A stretch of DNA of 64,000 bases from a bacterium. Its GTDB lineage: Bacteria > JAMCPX01. Position numbers and translations under genes: made by a program. The DNA lies in the NCBI GenBank assembly GCA_021787665.1, contig JAJYLN010000002.1:1-64000 (forward strand), read 5' to 3'. Shown in pieces: positions 34,115 through 43,400 of the stretch (positions within the stretch are counted from its first letter, which is position 1; every line of letters starts with the position of its first letter). The notes beneath the pieces were generated by a model, which worked only from the letters and a program-made list of their open reading frames with translations, was not told the DNA's origin and made no database searches.

Positions 34115-36727
34115 TCAGCTTGCGATCTCTTCCTTTTCCATCCTGAAGACTTCCAGTTCGTCGTTCTTCTTTAAATCGTTGAACTTCTCTATGCCGATAC
34201 CGCACTCGAACCCCTTGTCGACGTCCCGCACGTCCTCCTTGAATCTCTTCAGGGAGCCGATCTTGCTCTCGTAAACCACAACGCCTTCCCGGATAATCCG
34301 GACATTGGCGCCCCTCTCGATCTTGCCGTCCACGACCATAGAGCCGGCTATCACGCCCACCTTGCTGATCTTGAAGATCTCGAGCACCCTCGCCCTGCCG
34401 ATGGCCTTCTCCTTTATCACCGGCTTGAGCAGTCCGGTGAGCGCCTTCTTTATGTCTTCGATCAGGTCGTAGATGATGTTGTAGGTCTTGATCTCTATGT
34501 TGTTGGTCCCGGCGAGCTGTACGGCCTTCGCGTCGGGCCTCACGTTGAAGCCGATGATAATGCCCTCGGACGCCGCCGCGAGCATGACGTCGCTCTCGTT
34601 GATGCCACCGATGCCGGAGTGGATGATCCTGACCTTGACATCCTGGTGCGTGAGTCCACCCACGGCGTCCCGTATCGCGCCGAGCGAGCCCATGACGTCG
34701 CATTTGAGCAGGACCGGCAGTTCCTTGATGCTCCCTTCCTCTATCTTCTTATAGATATCTTCGAGGGACACCTTAACCTTCTTGGCGGCCGGTACGAGCT
34801 GCTGCTGGCTTATCCGGTGATCTCTCACCTTCCTTGCCGTCTCCTCCTCTTCGACTGCGAAGATCACGTCACCGACCTCCGGGAGCGACTCAAAGCCGAT
34901 GATCTCAACCGGCATCGATGGTCCGGCGGACGTGATGACGTTGCCGCTGTCGTTCAGGAGCGTCTTTACCCTGTTGTAGTTGGGACCGTAGATGATATAG
35001 TCGCCCTTTTTCAGTGTCCCCTCCCTCACTATCCCGGTAGCTATGACCCCGAATCCCCTGTCCATGCGGGTTTCAATGAGCGTGACCTTCGCCCTCTTGT
35101 CCGGATTCACCTTGAGTTCCATGATCTCTGACTGCAAGAGGATGAGCTCGAGCAGCTCGTTGATCCCGGTTTTTTTCTTTGCGGATATCATAGCGTAGAG
35201 CGTGTTCCCTCCCCACTGCTCCGGGACGAGCCCCTGGTCAGAGAGCTGCTGCATCACCTTCTGGGGCTGGGCCTCCGGCTTGTCGATCTTGTTTATCGCG
35301 ACGAGCATCGGTACGCCGGCAGCTTTCGCGTGGTCTATCGCCTCGATCGTCTGGGGCATGACGCCGTCGTCCGCCGCTACGACGAGGACGACGATGTCGG
35401 TCACTTTCGCCCCCCGTGCGCGCATCTCCGTAAAGGCTTCGTGACCAGGTGTATCGAGGAACACGATCTGCTTCTTGTCGATGTTTACCGTGTATGCACC
35501 GATGTGCTGAGTTATGCCCCCCACCTCGCCTTCGGCAACTTTGGACGCCCGAATGGCGTCGAGGAGGGTGGTCTTGCCGTGGTCGACATGTCCCATGACG
35601 GTTACCACCGGGGGACGTAGCCTGAGCTTCTCCGGCGGGTCGGCAGCCTCATTGAGGAGGGCCTCCGGCGAGGGCTCCTGCTTCATGCTCACCTCGAAGC
35701 CGATGTCCTTGACGATGAGCGACGACGTCTCGGCATCTATGACATCGTTGATGCCGGCCATGATGCCGAGGGCTATGAGTCTCTTGATGATCTCCGTGGC
35801 TTTTACACCCATGACTTGCGATAGGGCCGATACGGTCATCCTGTCCTCTATCCTTACGGCCTTTTTCTGCTTCGGGGCAGTGGCAGGCTGCCTCGTGCCT
35901 GCATCCGGGGCCCTTTCATGCCTCTGCCGGTGCTGGGGGGACGTCTTCTTCGTGTAGGTAACGACGTTCTGGAGAATGGTCTCGTCCTCTTTGTTTTCCT
36001 CGAGCAGGTCGATCTCCTCGGCCATGTCCGTCTTTATTTTCGAGAGGATCTTTTTCTTGATGAAGGCGCCGCCCTTCTCTGATTTTAGCTTCGTCTTGAT
36101 GCCCGAGTCGGCGGTCTCCAGCGCTGGCTTCTCCTGCTTTTTGGCGCCGGCTGCCTCCTGCTGCGTTTTCGCGGCCTGTGGCTGGGGGGGGTGCTGTGCG
36201 GCTGCGGCCTGTTCCGCTTGCTCGGGCGGCCGGTGATCTGACGACTTCTCATGCGGTGCCTGCGCCTTTTCCCCCTGTCTGATGGGGGATACGGGCTGCT
36301 CATGGACCACCGTCCTTTTCTCAGCCTCGCTTGCCGTCTCAGCGGCCGAGGGGTGTTCCGGGGTAGGGGAGGACCTGACATCAGGTGTTACCTCTGTGAC
36401 GGGCTGTGTCCTCTTTGTTTCAGCATGCTCTTTTTCAAGAGGCCTTGCTTCCCCGGCTTCTGTCGTCACCTGCCGGGGTACCGATGTCTGCTGTTGGGTC
36501 TCCGGTGCCTGAGACGCGGTATCCTTTTTCTTTCTCAGGATCGTTTTCGGCCTACCTTCCTCTCTGGACTTTGCCTTCGATAGGGACTGCTTGAGGGCCT
36601 CAATGTCCTTGTCTTCCACCATGCTGCTATGGCTTTTTACGGGCACGCCCAGATCGTTAAACCGCTGGAGGAGCTCCTTGTTTGTCAGGTTGAGTTCTTT
36701 CGCTACCTCGTTTACCCTTTTTCTCAT
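34115..36727 (-). CDS. infB: Translation initiation factor IF-2
   Basis: GTPase that brings fMet-tRNA to the 30S subunit. The 870-residue protein starts with the IF2-N helix bundle ([19 protein letters not shown]), then a long Pro/Glu/Gln-rich low-complexity linker (~60-270), then the G domain (GHVDHGKTT near 377, [14 protein letters not shown]) and domains II-IV, ending in [19 protein letters not shown] lies before the ATG. Confidence 0.97.
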   Translation of the reverse strand: MRKRVNEVAKELNLTNKELLQRFNDLGVPVKSHSSMVEDKDIEALKQSLSKAKSREEGRPKTILRKKKDTASQAPETQQQTSVPRQVTTEAGEARPLEKEHAETKRTQPVTEVTPDVRSSPTPEHPSAAETASEAEKRTVVHEQPVSPIRQGEKAQAPHEKSSDHRPPEQAEQAAAAQHPPQPQAAKTQQEAAGAKKQEKPALETADSGIKTKLKSEKGGAFIKKKILSKIKTDMAEEIDLLEENKEDETILQNVVTYTKKTSPQHRQRHERAPDAGTRQPATAPKQKKAVRIEDRMTVSALSQVMGVKATEIIKRLIALGIMAGINDVIDAETSSLIVKDIGFEVSMKQEPSPEALLNEAADPPEKLRLRPPVVTVMGHVDHGKTTLLDAIRASKVAEGEVGGITQHIGAYTVNIDKKQIVFLDTPGHEAFTEMRARGAKVTDIVVLVVAADDGVMPQTIEAIDHAKAAGVPMLVAINKIDKPEAQPQKVMQQLSDQGLVPEQWGGNTLYAMISAKKKTGINELLELILLQSEIMELKVNPDKRAKVTLIETRMDRGFGVIATGIVREGTLKKGDYIIYGPNYNRVKTLLNDSGNVITSAGPSMPVEIIGFESLPEVGDVIFAVEEEETARKVRDHRISQQQLVPAAKKVKVSLEDIYKKIEEGSIKELPVLLKCDVMGSLGAIRDAVGGLTHQDVKVRIIHSGIGGINESDVMLAAASEGIIIGFNVRPDAKAVQLAGTNNIEIKTYNIIYDLIEDIKKALTGLLKPVIKEKAIGRARVLEIFKISKVGVIAGSMVVDGKIERGANVRIIREGVVVYESKIGSLKRFKEDVRDVDKGFECGIGIEKFNDLKKNDELEVFRMEKEEIAS

Positions 36728-36749
36728 CTTCCCTCTTCTCTCAATATCA

Positions 36750-38105
36750 TCAATGGGCCGCCGCAGACTTGTCTGCTGGCTTACTTGCTACCTGATCTGG
36801 CGTCGTATCTGCTGCCTTATCTGGCGCCTTGTCCGCCGATTTTTCCGGGGTCTGCTCGTCGGCTATCCTTCTCTTAAGATGCTCCGTAGCCAAGTCCTTG
36901 AGCTGCTGTGCATTCTTCTCGTCGAAGCCCGGGACCTTCTTCAGGGCGTCCAGCGGCGCGTCGGCAAGCTCCTGGATCGATTTTATGCCATACCCATAGA
37001 GCAGCTCTGCGGTCTTCGTGTTGATGGCGCTGAAGCCGGCGAACGCCTCGTTCGCCTTCTCCTTTATCTCTTTCAGGTTCGTCTCGCTCTTGATGTCTAT
37101 CTTCCAGCCTGTGAGCTGTGCCGCGAGCTTCACATTGACGCCCTTCCTGCCTATCGCGAGCGAGAGCTGGTCGTCCGGGACGATGACCTCGATGTACTGC
37201 TCCTCCTCGTCGACCGAGACTTCTGATATCTTTGCCGGCGCGAGGGCTGCCACGATGTACTTTGCGTGGTCCGGTGTCCATGCGATGATGTCGATCTTCT
37301 CTCCGCTCAGTTCCTGCACGATGTTCTGCACCCGTGCGCCGCGCATACCGACGCAGGCACCCACGGCATCGATGTTCTTGTCCTTCGAGGAGACGGCTAT
37401 CTTCGCCTTGTTTCCCGGCTCTCTCGCTACGGCCTTTATCTCCACGATGCCCTCAGATATTTCCGGCACCTCCGTGGTAAACAGCTTGACCAGGAACTCG
37501 TCGTTCGTCCTCGACAGGATGATCTTCGGGCCCTTGTTGGTCATCCGAATCTCCTGGACGAAGACCCTTACCTTGTCGCCTACTCTGAAGTTCTCCTTAG
37601 GGAGCTGCTCCGACGGGGGCAGCACGCCCTCGGTCTTCCCGAGGTCCAGGATAATCGTCCGGCCCTCGAACCTCCTCACGACGCCGTACACGACTTCTCC
37701 CTTCTTGGTCTTGAACTCCTTGTACACGATCTCCTTCTCCGCGTCGTTGATCTTCTGGAGTATGACCTGCTTCGCCGCCTGTGCAGAAATCCTTCCGAAC
37801 TTCTGCGTGTCGATCTTGATGCCGATGCTGTCGCCGACCTGCGCATCAGCGTCCATGGCCTTTGCTTCCTCGATGGTGAGCTGGGTGTCCTTACTGACCA
37901 CGGTTTCCACGACCTCCTTGAACTCGAAGACCTCCACCTCGCCGAGTTGCTCGTTGAACTTTGCCTCTATTTCAGCGTTGTACTTTATCGATTTCTTCGC
38001 TGCGCTGATCATGGCCGCCTCGATGGCGCTCAGGATAATGACTTTATCGATGCTCTTGTCACGCTCGAGCTGCTCTATGATTTTTGAAAGTTCTGAAAAC
38101 ATCAT
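36750..38105 (-). CDS. nusA: Transcription elongation factor NusA
   Basis: Controls pausing, termination and antitermination. The 451-residue protein contains the N-terminal RNA polymerase-binding domain, an S1 domain (KGEVVYGVVRRFEGRTIILDLG, ~135), two KH domains (GMRGARVQNI; AIGRKGVNVKLAAQL) and a short helix-hairpin-helix region. It then ends in a ~35-residue Ala/Asp/Lys/Pro repeat tail (KAPDKAADTTPDQ) that is not standard. Two adjacent ATGs exist; the second (38102) is better spaced from GGAGG. Confidence 0.96.
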   Translation of the reverse strand: MMFSELSKIIEQLERDKSIDKVIILSAIEAAMISAAKKSIKYNAEIEAKFNEQLGEVEVFEFKEVVETVVSKDTQLTIEEAKAMDADAQVGDSIGIKIDTQKFGRISAQAAKQVILQKINDAEKEIVYKEFKTKKGEVVYGVVRRFEGRTIILDLGKTEGVLPPSEQLPKENFRVGDKVRVFVQEIRMTNKGPKIILSRTNDEFLVKLFTTEVPEISEGIVEIKAVAREPGNKAKIAVSSKDKNIDAVGACVGMRGARVQNIVQELSGEKIDIIAWTPDHAKYIVAALAPAKISEVSVDEEEQYIEVIVPDDQLSLAIGRKGVNVKLAAQLTGWKIDIKSETNLKEIKEKANEAFAGFSAINTKTAELLYGYGIKSIQELADAPLDALKKVPGFDEKNAQQLKDLATEHLKRRIADEQTPEKSADKAPDKAADTTPDQVASKPADKSAAAH

Positions 38106-38117
38106 GGCCTCCTATAC

Positions 38118-38576
38118 TTAAAACATCAGATTAGCTTTCTTTATAATATCGTACGGTATCGAGACCTCGATACCGCCGTCGTCGATAAGCACGTCCTGTT
38201 CGCTCATGCCCCTGAGGGTTCCCTCGAGGACGACCTTGTTGGATACCGGCCTTCTCGTGATGATCCTGATGTCCCTCCCTATAAACCTCGTGTACTCGTC
38301 CTTCCTCTTCAACTCTCTGGTCAGGCCTGGCGAGGACACCTCGAGCGTGTAGGGGAAGTGTATCAGCAGACTGGCGTCGATGGCGCTGCCCAGCAGGTTT
38401 GCCACTCGCTCGCAATCCTCTACCGTGATCGTGCCCTTCTTGTCGATGAACACCCGCAGCACGTTCCCGGACTTCTCCTTCTGGTATTCCACGTCTATCA
38501 CCTCGTAGCCGGCCCTGGGCAGGCTTCCGGAGGCTATGTCGTAAATCTTTTCAGCTATGCTCCTGTATTTGTCCAT
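38118..38576 (-). CDS. rimP: Ribosome maturation factor RimP
   Basis: Helps 30S assembly around uS12. The 152-residue product from the internal ATG (MDKYRSIAEKI) has the family's RVFIDKKGTITVEDCERV and EVSSPGLTREL segments. The frame is open 32 codons further upstream, but that part crosses the leader hairpin, so the short form is chosen. It is the first gene of the operon that runs to pnp, 12 bp before nusA. Confidence 0.94.
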   Translation of the reverse strand: MDKYRSIAEKIYDIASGSLPRAGYEVIDVEYQKEKSGNVLRVFIDKKGTITVEDCERVANLLGSAIDASLLIHFPYTLEVSSPGLTRELKRKDEYTRFIGRDIRIITRRPVSNKVVLEGTLRGMSEQDVLIDDGGIEVSIPYDIIKKANLMF

Positions 38577-38600
38577 ACTCTTCTTCCAATTTCCAGCGGT

Positions 38601-38647
38601 GCCCACCTTTATTGCAAATAAAAAAGTGGGTTTTTTTACCCACCTTT
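38601..38647 (-). promoter_or_regulatory. Candidate attenuator in the rimP-nusA-infB leader
   Basis: On the minus strand GTGGGT (38643-38638) and ACCCAC (38631-38626) form a hairpin followed at once by TTTTTT, an intrinsic-terminator layout, about 45 nt before rimP. A second GGTGGG just downstream (38607-38602) can pair with the same CCCAC and, with AATAAA, absorb the U tract. The two folds exclude each other, which suggests terminator/antiterminator control of the operon. Confidence 0.55.
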
Positions 38648-38662
38648 TCAACACCGTATCAT

Positions 38663-38691
38663 ATCTAAACACAAAACTTTTCGATTTTCAA
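38663..38691 (-). promoter_or_regulatory. Promoter for the rimP-pnp operon
   Basis: TTGAAA (38691-38686) and TTAGAT (38668-38663) are 17 bp apart on the minus strand. The transcript would start just before the candidate attenuator. A second -35-like TTGACA lies at 38712-38707. Confidence 0.45.
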
Positions 38692-38848
38692 GTGGTTTCT
38701 TGTGTATGTCAAGCTAATCCTCTCGCGGTGCCGAAAATGCATAGGTGCCGAGCGATCCCCGGTCCCAAGGGATAAAGGAGTAGTGACACAAGGGCTTAAC
38801 GAACAGCATGGACTACCGCCGACGAATCGTCCCTAACGGGAAGAACAC
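38692..38848. other. Non-coding spacer between two minus-strand units
   Basis: No coding frame is supported here. It separates the terminator of the large lipoprotein gene from the rimP promoter. GGTGCCG occurs twice about 20 bp apart (near 38727 and 38745), with no assigned role. Confidence 0.4.
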
Positions 38849-38878
38849 AAAAAAGGGGGTGGGCTTGCGCCCGCCCCC
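38849..38878 (-). terminator. Intrinsic terminator of the large lipoprotein gene
   Basis: GGGGGTGGGC and GCCCGCCCCC (38855-38878) form a 10-bp G+C stem with a 4-nt loop. On the minus strand it is followed by TTTTTT (38854-38849). It lies ~75 bp after the stop of the 38952-41864 gene. Confidence 0.85.
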
Positions 38879-38951
38879 TGTAATTTAACTCCAAGGCCTC
38901 AGTTCTTTCTTTAACTGCAAACTCCAGACTCCAGACTCCGTCACTTATTCC

Positions 38952-41864
38952 CTACCAGTTCCCTCCGCCCGCGAACTGCGGTGGGTTAGGCCCTGAGACC
39001 GGGAAGTACTGCGGGCCCTGTGTTACGCCGACGATTTCGGTTACCGTGGCGCTATTATAGTAATTCGTTACCCAGACATTGCCCTGGCTGTCTATGGCAA
39101 TACCAAGAGGGCCGTCATCCTGGAAGCCACTCCCGATGGTAATTGTCGTTATCACGTCTCCTGCTGTATCGATCTCGGTTACCTGGTCACTGTAGGTATC
39201 AGTAACCCAGATATTGCCAAGATGGTCTACAGCTACACCAACAGGGTCTTTATAGCTTGTGCCGAGGGCGTACAGCAAACCAGTTGTATACGACGGCGAG
39301 GCTATGTCTAACATATCTTTGACATGAAGGCCGTTTCCTGCAGGCGCGACCCATAGATTGTTGAGCATATCCATGGCTATGCCATTGGAATAACTAAGAT
39401 TCGTTGGGAAAGATCCTGTTTTGGCATAGGTAGTGGCGTTTATTTCGTATAGATCGGACCCACCAAAAGCACCCTGATTGGTGGCCCATACGTCGCCCGT
39501 ACCACTTATCGCTAACCCCATACCGCCCATCACAGAACCAAAGCTCACGGTTGTTACAAGGCTTCCTGCGGTAGTCACCACGCTTATCGAAGTACCCGGG
39601 GGTGCACTATTGGATGCGTTGACGACCCAGATGTTGCCAGAGCCATCTATAGCGATATTCTGGGGATACTGTGCGACTGTTACCGTCATCGCAAGAGCGC
39701 CTGACGGCGTTACCTCGTTTATTGTGGTGCCCGGGTTCAAGCCATTCTGGTTATTGGTGACCCAGACATTGCCACTGTGGTCTATTGCTATGCCCAGGGG
39801 GCCATTGCCCACGGTAATAGTGGTTGTGTTGGGTGTTCCAGAAGTAGTTATCCTGCTTATCGTACCCGGAGAATTTCCGCCATTGAAATTGGTGACCCAG
39901 ACATTGTCCGATGCATCTATGGCTATGCCCTCGGGTTCCGAGCCTACGTTGTATTGCAACAGAATCACCGTTGGTATCGCGGTCGCCTCGTTCGAGTACA
40001 CGCTCTCGACCTGTGAAGGCGGATTGACCAGCGGGTCGTTATACACGGCGGTGACGACGAAGTAATATTGAACGCCGTTGGTCAGGCCCGTTATCGTGAA
40101 GCTCGTTGCGGATGGTGACGCTACATACGTGTATGCTCCACCCGATGTGGTCGTTATGTAGACATTGTACCACAGCACGGATGCCGAAGGCGTGCTCCAT
40201 GTAAGGGTCGTCTTCTGGTAGCCAGCTACCGCGGTCAGACCTATCGGTGGAGGGGCTATAGCGCCCACGACGATGTTGGAGTACCCGCTCTCGCCCGTGC
40301 TGTTCACTGCGGTCACCGCGGCGCATAATACCGCGCCGTCGGGCAGACCACCCTGCGACGTACTGCTCAGGCCAGTCGTAGAATCTACAAACGCGAAGTT
40401 CAACGGATTGCAGGTATAGGCGGAGTTGATGTAGTCTGCCGGGCCTGCAAATATCTTGTAGCTCGTTGCGCCCGTGGACGCGTCCCAGCTCACCGTGACC
40501 GAGGTCGGGTCGTACGCGGTCGTCGCGGTCACGTTTACCGGCGCCGCCGGGATGCCCGGGATCGTCTGTACCGGCAGGCTCGCGGTTACGCTGCCTCCGT
40601 TACCGTCACTCACGAGCACTGTCACAGAGCCGCTTGCCTGATAAGAGCCCGGGGAGGTGAAGGTTATGGAGTCCGTTCCCTGTCCTGTCCTTATCGTCCA
40701 GTTCGCCGATGTGGTCCACGTGTAAGTCAGCGCATCGCCGTCGGAATCGTTTGCACTGACCGTCGCGCTCAGTGTCGCCCCCGGAGGTGCCGGGTTGTTC
40801 TGAACGTACAGGTTATTGATGTTCGGTACGCTGTTGTTCACCGTTCCGATAAGGATGGAGCCGTAGGTTACGCCGCCTATGAGGTCGCTGACTGTTACAT
40901 AGACGGTGTCCGTTGCCCCATATTGCTGCGGCGTCGTTACGGTTATCATTGTTCCGGTTAACGGCGTGGGTATCCACCCATTTGCGTCAGTCCATGTAAT
41001 GGACAGCGGGTCGTAGTCCGCGTCCGTTGCCGAGACCTTCAATGCTATGGTACCGCCGGTGATCGCCGGGTTGGGGAACGCGCTCGTGCTGTTTATCACG
41101 GGATTTAGGTTGCCTTCGGTTGACAAGAGGATGCTGCCCGTAGTGGAGCCGCCGTTACCGTCGCTGACTTCCACGTATGCGGTAGCGCCTGCATTGTAGG
41201 TGTTCGGCGGCGTTATTTCTATACCGCTTGTACCCTGTCCGGACCCAATAATCCATGTTGGGTTTGATGTTGTCCACGTGTAGGTAAGTACGTCGCTGTC
41301 CTGATCGGTCGCCGAGACGAGCAAGGCGACCGTACCGAGCCTGTATACCGGGTTGGGTGTTGCGGACACGCTGTTTATTACCGGCAAGCTGTTGGCCTCA
41401 GTACTGAGCGCTATGGTACCTATCGCGTACATGCCGTTGGTATCGCTCACCTCGACCGTCGCAGTGCCGGACGCGGAGTAGCCATTCGGGGCCAAAATGC
41501 CTACCGACTTCCCGTTGTTTACGCCCGGTATCGCCCAGCCGGTCGAGACCGTCCATGTATAGGTCAGCGCGAGGCCCTGTGCGCTCTGCGCGCCCACCGC
41601 TGCCGTGAAGAGGGTACCCGGGGCCGCCGGGCCGCCGTACACCGAGAGGCTCTGGATCACCGGCATGGTCGGGCCTGTAGGACCCGTTGTACCGGTCGTG
41701 CCGGTCGGCCCTGTCGCGCCAGTTGCCCCTGTAGGCCCCTGCGGACCTGTGGATCCTGTTGCTCCTGTCTGGCCTGTCGCCCCGGCCGGACCTGTCGATC
41801 CGGAACACCCTGCCATGACTGCCATGGCAAGCACTAACATAAAACCTATTCTTATTAGCTTCAT
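38952..41864 (-). CDS. Large surface lipoprotein: collagen-like stalk, PKD-like repeats, FN3, NHL-type propeller
   Basis: 970 residues. Lipobox VMAGC (Cys20) is followed by about 15 Gly-X-Y triplets ([13 protein letters not shown]..., ~24-68), a collagen-like stalk. Next come about five ~85-residue Ig/PKD-like repeats (each with LTYTWTTS and VSDGNGG-type motifs, ~70-435), two fibronectin type III domains (~440-635) and a virginiamycin B lyase/NHL-like propeller whose blades read [17 protein letters not shown]. The last 25 residues carry GPQYFP...GP...GGGNW, shared with a gene relic at 61073-61288. No enzyme residues are certain; adhesion or surface binding is the likely role. It has its own terminator. 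Confidence 0.82.
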   Translation of the reverse strand: MKLIRIGFMLVLAMAVMAGCSGSTGPAGATGQTGATGSTGPQGPTGATGATGPTGTTGTTGPTGPTMPVIQSLSVYGGPAAPGTLFTAAVGAQSAQGLALTYTWTVSTGWAIPGVNNGKSVGILAPNGYSASGTATVEVSDTNGMYAIGTIALSTEANSLPVINSVSATPNPVYRLGTVALLVSATDQDSDVLTYTWTTSNPTWIIGSGQGTSGIEITPPNTYNAGATAYVEVSDGNGGSTTGSILLSTEGNLNPVINSTSAFPNPAITGGTIALKVSATDADYDPLSITWTDANGWIPTPLTGTMITVTTPQQYGATDTVYVTVSDLIGGVTYGSILIGTVNNSVPNINNLYVQNNPAPPGATLSATVSANDSDGDALTYTWTTSANWTIRTGQGTDSITFTSPGSYQASGSVTVLVSDGNGGSVTASLPVQTIPGIPAAPVNVTATTAYDPTSVTVSWDASTGATSYKIFAGPADYINSAYTCNPLNFAFVDSTTGLSSTSQGGLPDGAVLCAAVTAVNSTGESGYSNIVVGAIAPPPIGLTAVAGYQKTTLTWSTPSASVLWYNVYITTTSGGAYTYVASPSATSFTITGLTNGVQYYFVVTAVYNDPLVNPPSQVESVYSNEATAIPTVILLQYNVGSEPEGIAIDASDNVWVTNFNGGNSPGTISRITTSGTPNTTTITVGNGPLGIAIDHSGNVWVTNNQNGLNPGTTINEVTPSGALAMTVTVAQYPQNIAIDGSGNIWVVNASNSAPPGTSISVVTTAGSLVTTVSFGSVMGGMGLAISGTGDVWATNQGAFGGSDLYEINATTYAKTGSFPTNLSYSNGIAMDMLNNLWVAPAGNGLHVKDMLDIASPSYTTGLLYALGTSYKDPVGVAVDHLGNIWVTDTYSDQVTEIDTAGDVITTITIGSGFQDDGPLGIAIDSQGNVWVTNYYNSATVTEIVGVTQGPQYFPVSGPNPPQFAGGGNW

Positions 41865-41920
41865 TATTATTCTCCCTATTATTTTGTTACTTTGGCAGGT
41901 TTAAAACCCGCGTCTACTCT

Positions 41921-41960
41921 CCGTCACTCTGAGCCTTCGCTCCGCACCTTCAGAATGACA
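41921..41960. repeat. Short palindromic repeat upstream of the large lipoprotein
   Basis: On the minus strand the ends TGTCATTCTGA and TCAGAGTGACG are inverted repeats (9 of 11 match) around GGTGCGGAGCGAAGGC. This resembles the GTCATTCTGAGCGAAG family of dispersed repeats found in many environmental genomes. Only one copy is in this window. Confidence 0.45.
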
Positions 41961-41982
41961 TACCCCTTGTAGGAGTCCGAGG

Positions 41983-42345
41983 TTATCTCTTTGGAGGAAT
42001 AAAGATCCCTTTTATGACATCGATATTTGGAAGTGTTTCGCTGCTTATAAATAAAAGTGCCATGGTGAGTGCCACACCCATGTTATTTGTTGTCAGCATG
42101 CAATTATTGGGGTCCGGGGTGTCATCACTGGACCTTCTCCAGAAACGATAGACAGAGATGTACCTTTCCATAGCCGTGGTGGGTTTGAAACCCTCTACGA
42201 CGTTTTTTCTCCCGGTCAGAGAGGCTGCCTGATAATTGTCCTGCTGAGGCGCAGCACTGTTTTTGACAAAACACAGGGTTACACACACTGCGAGGAACAG
42301 CAGGCATATATAAAGCACGTGCTTCACTCTATACAAATAGACCAT
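41983..42345 (-). CDS. Small putative exported or membrane-anchored protein
   Basis: 120 residues, not recognised. The N-terminus has a basic stretch and a hydrophobic segment (VLYICLLFLAVCVTLCFV) that could be a signal peptide or anchor. The rest is polar, with one later hydrophobic stretch (MGVALTMALLFI). ACGAGGT adjoins the ATG. It is codirectional with the large lipoprotein gene and 118 bp upstream of it. It could be a real small gene or a chance frame. Confidence 0.4.
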   Translation of the reverse strand: MVYLYRVKHVLYICLLFLAVCVTLCFVKNSAAPQQDNYQAASLTGRKNVVEGFKPTTAMERYISVYRFWRRSSDDTPDPNNCMLTTNNMGVALTMALLFISSETLPNIDVIKGIFIPPKR

Positions 42346-42515
42346 ACCTCGTATTCTTACTTTTCGATTGTTAGGAAGTCAATGATAACGATCACACTTA
42401 TCTTTCTGAGTGTGGCGAAGTACACAGATATCTCTGCCCGTGGATCGTTTGCCAAATTCTTGCAGTGTGCTTACTTTATGTCGGACCGTATGTTGACAAA
42501 GAGAGGAGGAATTCT

Positions 42516-43394
42516 ATGACCGATAGATCTTGGGACGAGCGACTGAAGAATTCCCTGCTAGCATTTCAAAGGAACGAGATCACCGAGCACCTCGTCTACA
42601 AGAGGCTGTACGAGATCTGTGGAGACAGAAACAGGAAGGTCCTTGAGCGGATATCTCAAGACGAGCTGCGGCATTATGAGATATGGAAGAAGTATACGAA
42701 GGTGGATGTCAGACCCTCCCGGCTCAAGATCATATTTTACATCCTCGTGGTCAGGCTGCTGAGCCTGACGTTCGCGATAAAGATGATGGAAAAGGGAGAG
42801 GGCAAGGCGCAGGAGGCTTATAAGCAGCTCGAGGGCAGACTCGATGAGGCGGCGTCCGTGATTGCGGAAGAGGAAGGCCACGAGAACGCGCTTATAGCGC
42901 TTATCGACGAGGACAAACTGAACTATGTTGGGTCCATGGTCCTCGGTCTGAACGACGCGCTCGTGGAACTTACCGGCACCCTTGCAGGTTTGTCGTTCGC
43001 GTTCCAGAACACCAGACTCATCGGGGTCGCCGGTCTCATCACCGGGGTGGCCGCTGCTCTGTCTATGATGTCATCGGAATACCTTGCGAAAAAGTCCGAT
43101 GGTGGCGACAGGAGTCCCGTCAGGGCATCGATGTATACCGGCATCGCCTATGCGGTCGCCGTCCTCCTCCTCATTACGCCGTTCTTCGTGTTCCACGTCT
43201 ATTATACCGCCATGCTCTCGTCCATTGCCGCCGCCGTCGTCGTTATCCTCTTCTTTACCTATTTCATATCCGTTACAAGAGACGTGGCGTTCTGGAGCAG
43301 ATTCCTGGAGATGGCTGCGATAAGTCTCGGGGTCGCCGGGTTGTCCTTCCTGATCGGCTACGTCCTTAGAGTATTCCTGCGTGTGACGGTATAG
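42516..43394 (+). CDS. MbfA-type ferritin-like / VIT1-CCC1 iron transporter
   Basis: A 292-residue inner-membrane protein with two parts. The N-terminal ~130 residues form a ferritin-like helix bundle with paired ExxH iron ligands (DELRHYE and EEEGHEN). The C-terminal part is a VIT1/CCC1 transporter domain of about five helices, beginning GSMVLGLNDALVELTGTLAGL. In MbfA such a fusion senses and exports iron under oxidative stress. The start is set at ATG 42516 after GAGAGGAGG. A role in iron or manganese detoxification is likely. Confidence 0.82.
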   Translation: MTDRSWDERLKNSLLAFQRNEITEHLVYKRLYEICGDRNRKVLERISQDELRHYEIWKKYTKVDVRPSRLKIIFYILVVRLLSLTFAIKMMEKGEGKAQEAYKQLEGRLDEAASVIAEEEGHENALIALIDEDKLNYVGSMVLGLNDALVELTGTLAGLSFAFQNTRLIGVAGLITGVAAALSMMSSEYLAKKSDGGDRSPVRASMYTGIAYAVAVLLLITPFFVFHVYYTAMLSSIAAAVVVILFFTYFISVTRDVAFWSRFLEMAAISLGVAGLSFLIGYVLRVFLRVTV

Positions 43395-43400
43395 GGGCAT

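Noticed and set aside
38577-38672. Longer N-terminus for RimP
   Set aside because: The added codons cover the leader hairpins and do not resemble the family.
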